From CBDUQN01 sp965369375 (GTDB lineage: Bacteria; Krumholzibacteriota; Krumholzibacteriia; Krumholzibacteriales; Krumholzibacteriaceae): DNA of 54,689 nt. The notes under the pieces were generated by a model. The model was not told the DNA's origin. It made no database searches and saw only the letters and a list, made by a program, of their open reading frames with translations. The translations under genes were made by a program, and so were the position numbers. The stretch's first letter is position 1. Every line of letters starts with the position of its first letter. The DNA lies in assembly GCA_965369375.1 (NCBI GenBank), contig CBDUQN010000011.1:1-54689 (forward strand). Reading direction: 5' to 3'. Shown in pieces: positions 51,826-54,689 of the stretch.

Positions 51826-54510
51826 ATGGCGAAGTATGCTTCAGGATGCAAGTTGATGATCAAACTGCTGCTGCTCTTTGCTGTTTTTATGACAATCGTT
51901 TTTTATCTCGTGCCCGACAAGACGCTTTATGCGAGAAACCCGATACGAAGGACCTTCTTCAACGATGCTTACCCGGAGGCGATCGGCACCGCGATCGATA
52001 ATCTCCCGAGCAACGCCGGCCACTGCGGCGTCTGCCATTTCGATTTCAATGGCGGTGGGCAGCGAAATCCCTACGGCCTCAGTGTCGAGGTCGGGCTCAA
52101 CAATGGCTTGAGCAATCTCGAAGCCATCCTTGCGATAGATGGTGTCGATTCTGATAGTGACGGATTCGCAAATAACGTCGAGGCATCTGATACGGTGAAC
52201 TTCGGCAACACATCGACTTTCCCCGGGCTCTTCGAAGGCAACAAGAACAGCGTTCTCAACATTCCGGTTTCCGAGATAGAGCCGTACCTCACGCCATCGG
52301 GGGGCAGCGATACGATACCGCCGGTGGTGACGCTCTACACGCCGAACGGCGGCGAGAACGTCAATTCCGGCAGTTACTATTCGGTGACTTTCAGCCTTTC
52401 CGACGCGAGCGGCATCTCGCATTTCAATGTCTACCTCTCCGATGACGGCGGCGCAACATACAAGGCGGTTGCGCTGAACGAGCCGGATGCCTCCGGTTTC
52501 TCATGGTTTATTCCCAACCGCCCGGGGAGCCTGAACAGGATCAAGGTCGTAGCGTTCGATAATGCCAACAATGACGGGGAAGATGTGAGCGATGCGGATT
52601 TCACGATAACCGGGACACCGGCGGGCTATGTGCCCTCGACGTTCAGGGATATGGACATGACGGGAACGCAGCCGCACGAGGGCGCCATTCTCGAAGACCC
52701 GGACGTCTCCTGCGGCTCGTGCCACGGAGGCTACGATACCGCTGTCGAGCCGTGGCACAACTGGCGGGGAAACATGATGGCTCAGGCGGCCCGTGATCCA
52801 TTCTTCTTCGCCTGCATGGCCATTGCCGAACAGGATGCGCCGTCGGTAGGCGATCTCTGCATCAAGTGCCACACGCCCGGGGGCTGGCAGGAGGGACGCT
52901 CAGTCGATACGAGTGGTGATCTTATCAATGCCAAGGATCGCCACGGCGTACACTGCGACTTCTGTCACCGTGTGGTCGACTACGATTACAAGCCGGGCAT
53001 AAATCCCGTGGAGGACGTAGCGGTACTGGCTGGTATCGCCGTGCTGCCGCTCCAGTATGGCAATGGCCAGTTCATAAACGATCCGGCGCCCCTGCGACGC
53101 GGTCCGCGGGCGGATGCGCAGGCCGCGCATGCCTTCGTCGAATCGCCGATTCACCGCTCGAGCGCAATATGCGGCACTTGCCACGATGTGAGCAATCCTG
53201 TTTTCAATAGAGTAGGCGCGGTGGATTATACGCCGAACAACTTCGATGAAGAGCATCCCGACATGGAAGTTCGCAACATGTGCCCGATCGAGCGCACGTA
53301 CAGCGAGTGGACGCAGAGCGAATACGCTTCGACCGGCGTCTACGCTCCGCAGTTTGCGGGAAACAAAGCAGACGGCATCGTGTCGTCCTGCCAGGACTGT
53401 CACATGAGGGATGTTGCGGGTAAGGCCACGAACGAATCGGGCAGCCCGACGCGGAGCGACATGGGACTCCACGATCTCACGGGCGGAAACACCTTTGTCG
53501 TCGATATCATCCCGATGTTCTTCCCCGACGAAGTCGATGTTGAGCAGCTCCAGGATGCAAAGGATCGGGCGCGCCACATGCTCCAGCTCGCCGCCACGCT
53601 AGAAGTGACGCCGGAGGATTTCGGCATCATGGTGCGCGTAACGAACGAGACGGGACACAAGCTTCCCTCCGGCTACCCCGAGGGGCGCAGGGTCTGGTTG
53701 AACGTGAAAGCGTACGATGAGGGTGATCAGCTCATTTACGAATCGGGTGAATACGATTTCGGCACGGGTGAGCTCCACCACGATGCACAGATGAAGATAT
53801 ATGAGATACATCCCGCCCTCAGTCCCGGTCTCGCCGCCGCCATCGGTCTGCCGGCGGGGGAGTCGTTCCACTTCGTGCTCAACGACACGGTGCTTTTCGA
53901 CAACCGGATTCCCTGCCGCGGCTTCACGAACGCGGGATTCGAGGAGGTTCAGTCCGCACCGGTTGATTACGCATATGCGGACGGGCAGTACTGGGACGAC
54001 ACGCAGTTCCAGCTTCCCGAGGCAACCGATTCGGTGCTCGTTACCCTCTATTACCAGTCGACGAGCAAGGAGTATATCGAGTTCCTGCGGGATGAGAACA
54101 CGACGAACTCGGCGGGACAGGATCTCTACGATGCGTGGGTGGCCCAGGGCAAAAACGCGCCGGAGGTAATGGCGCAGAAAAAAGTGGGCGTGAACGTTAT
54201 CGTGACAGGCGTCGAAGACGGATCGGTGCCGCTGATCTACAGCCTCGTGCAGAACTATCCCAACCCGTTCAACCCGACCACCAGGATCATCTATACGCTC
54301 GCCGATCGGGTGCATGTGCTGATAGCCGTGTACGATGTGCAGGGCCGCAGGGTGAGTACGCTCGTAAACGAAGTGCAGGATGCGAGTCGGCACATCGTGA
54401 CGTGGGACGGACGGGATGACAAGGGAGGCGAGGTCGCTTCCGGTATTTACTTCATCAGGTACCGGGCGGGCGGTCATCAGTTTACGAGGAAAGCCGTTCT
54501 GCTGAAGTAG
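51826..54510 (+). CDS. Six-haem c-type cytochrome with Ig-like and type-IX-like C-terminal sorting domain
   Basis: Exported 894-aa electron-transfer protein. Signal segment LLLLFAVFMTIVFYLV. CxxCH sites: Cys67 (CGVCH), 296 (CGSCH), 345 (CIKCH), 377 (CDFCH), 449 (CGTCH) and 522 (CQDCH). An Ig-like module lies at about 165-265 (PPVVTLYTPNGGENVNSGSY); the segment GHKLPSGYPEGRRVWLNVKA is typical of large cytochrome c554-like proteins. The last ~90 residues start NYPNPFNPTTRIIY (from residue 810), the FlgD-like/type IX sorting domain, implying display or release at the cell surface. AGGAAGG is the ribosome site. A role in extracellular electron exchange is plausible but inferred. Confidence 0.92.
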   Translation: MAKYASGCKLMIKLLLLFAVFMTIVFYLVPDKTLYARNPIRRTFFNDAYPEAIGTAIDNLPSNAGHCGVCHFDFNGGGQRNPYGLSVEVGLNNGLSNLEAILAIDGVDSDSDGFANNVEASDTVNFGNTSTFPGLFEGNKNSVLNIPVSEIEPYLTPSGGSDTIPPVVTLYTPNGGENVNSGSYYSVTFSLSDASGISHFNVYLSDDGGATYKAVALNEPDASGFSWFIPNRPGSLNRIKVVAFDNANNDGEDVSDADFTITGTPAGYVPSTFRDMDMTGTQPHEGAILEDPDVSCGSCHGGYDTAVEPWHNWRGNMMAQAARDPFFFACMAIAEQDAPSVGDLCIKCHTPGGWQEGRSVDTSGDLINAKDRHGVHCDFCHRVVDYDYKPGINPVEDVAVLAGIAVLPLQYGNGQFINDPAPLRRGPRADAQAAHAFVESPIHRSSAICGTCHDVSNPVFNRVGAVDYTPNNFDEEHPDMEVRNMCPIERTYSEWTQSEYASTGVYAPQFAGNKADGIVSSCQDCHMRDVAGKATNESGSPTRSDMGLHDLTGGNTFVVDIIPMFFPDEVDVEQLQDAKDRARHMLQLAATLEVTPEDFGIMVRVTNETGHKLPSGYPEGRRVWLNVKAYDEGDQLIYESGEYDFGTGELHHDAQMKIYEIHPALSPGLAAAIGLPAGESFHFVLNDTVLFDNRIPCRGFTNAGFEEVQSAPVDYAYADGQYWDDTQFQLPEATDSVLVTLYYQSTSKEYIEFLRDENTTNSAGQDLYDAWVAQGKNAPEVMAQKKVGVNVIVTGVEDGSVPLIYSLVQNYPNPFNPTTRIIYTLADRVHVLIAVYDVQGRRVSTLVNEVQDASRHIVTWDGRDDKGGEVASGIYFIRYRAGGHQFTRKAVLLK

Positions 54511-54580
54511 GAGACGCCTCGTAATTCTGTTGAAGCAGGAGACACTTCGTTGTTCTGTTGAAGCAGGAATCGCGTTACGA
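54496..54580. repeat. Tandem repeat of the cytochrome gene end, about 28 bp x 3
   Basis: The last codons and stop (TTCTGCTGAAGTAGGAGAC, 54497 on) recur at 54525 and 54553 as TTCTGTTGAAGCAGGA-type copies, the third diverging after its first 16 bases. The stop codon is inside the first copy. Confidence 0.85.
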
Positions 54581-54681
54581 TCCGCGTAGAATCCGTTCAC
54601 CGAGGTCAGAGACCCCGTCGGGACGGCCCAGGGAAACCACAGGCTCTCGCTTTCGCAGTCCCATATGCCCACTGGAACTAT
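54556..54681 (-). pseudogene. DUF3179 remnant, third copy
   Basis: Minus-strand frame from near the window edge reads GIWDCESESLWF, then GSLTSVNGFYADRNAIPAST. It aligns with YDYETESLWF, LTCVGGAY and ALPST of the two DUF3179 genes. A TAG closes the frame at 54682-54684, and the downstream end runs into the 28-bp repeats without the usual W-N-x-W and HPxT end. Only a fragment of the domain end remains in view; whether more lies beyond 54689 is not visible. Confidence 0.6.
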
Positions 54682-54689
54682 CTAAAGAG

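Noticed and set aside
1..54689. tRNA, rRNA or selC genes
   Set aside because: I looked for T-loop and acceptor patterns by eye and saw none convincing. A tRNA or Infernal scan would be decisive.

Overview
The window reads as a chromosomal segment of an anaerobic, autotrophy-capable bacterium, probably from an uncultured lineage of the FCB/candidate-phylum type. The reasons are a complete CODH/acetyl-CoA synthase operon, an ADP-forming acetyl-CoA synthetase, a six-haem cytochrome ending in a type-IX-like (NYPNPFNPTT) sorting domain, Gld-type ABC genes, many lipoproteins and secreted S9/M3 peptidases. The phylum is inference; no rRNA or tRNA is present to test it.

Layout. 1-1896: S9 lipoprotein peptidase. 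1877-13679 (minus strand): nine-gene Wood-Ljungdahl carbonyl-branch operon, in transcription order cooC, a MetE-core-like methyltransferase, cooF-like ferredoxin, cooS, acsB, acsF/cooC, acsD, acsC and a RACo-type corrinoid activator. A good sigma70-type promoter lies just upstream, divergent from one for a DUF2914 gene. No acsE is in the cluster. 14410-16506: M3 peptidase. 16707-20818 (minus): cellulose-synthase-like GT2 with two PilZ domains, a GT39 membrane glycosyltransferase and a small exported protein. 21337-23883 (minus): ADP-forming acetyl-CoA synthetase in two subunits, with arfB translationally coupled. 24082-24777 and 39979-41178 (both minus): two paralogous DUF3179 lipoproteins. 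26178-28874: P-type ATPase. 29133-34615: lipoproteins, a HAD phosphatase and a second S9 peptidase. 34821-39679 (minus): GldA/GldF/GldG plus DUF4340. 41322-49428: GAF protein, disulfide reductase, VTT membrane protein, TIGR04282/TIGR04283 glycosyltransferase pair, DUF547 protein and a GH15-DUF547 fusion. 49437-54510: DDAH-like hydrolase, zinc alcohol dehydrogenase and the multihaem cytochrome.

Most notable result. Both DUF3179 paralogues carry an in-frame TGA at the same site, the first Cys of the family's CPLC motif. The frame continues intact for about 90-107 codons beyond it. In both, a hairpin with the identical loop CGTGA starts exactly 20 nt after the TGA; its stem differs between copies by a compensatory C-G to G-C change and keeps pairing. 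I interpret these as selenocysteine-containing DUF3179 proteins with bacterial SECIS elements, a combination I do not know to be described. A third, decayed DUF3179 fragment sits at the right edge.

Other themes. Short tandem duplications (17-44 bp) recur at gene ends, and a six-copy 30-bp in-frame repeat expands the signal peptide of the second DUF3179 gene. Several gene relics lie between intact genes: a winged-helix tail, an alpha/beta-hydrolase tail, and a small membrane protein with CAG where its start codon should be. The MetE-core protein inside an acs operon that lacks acsE suggests methyl transfer between the corrinoid protein and homocysteine or another carrier.
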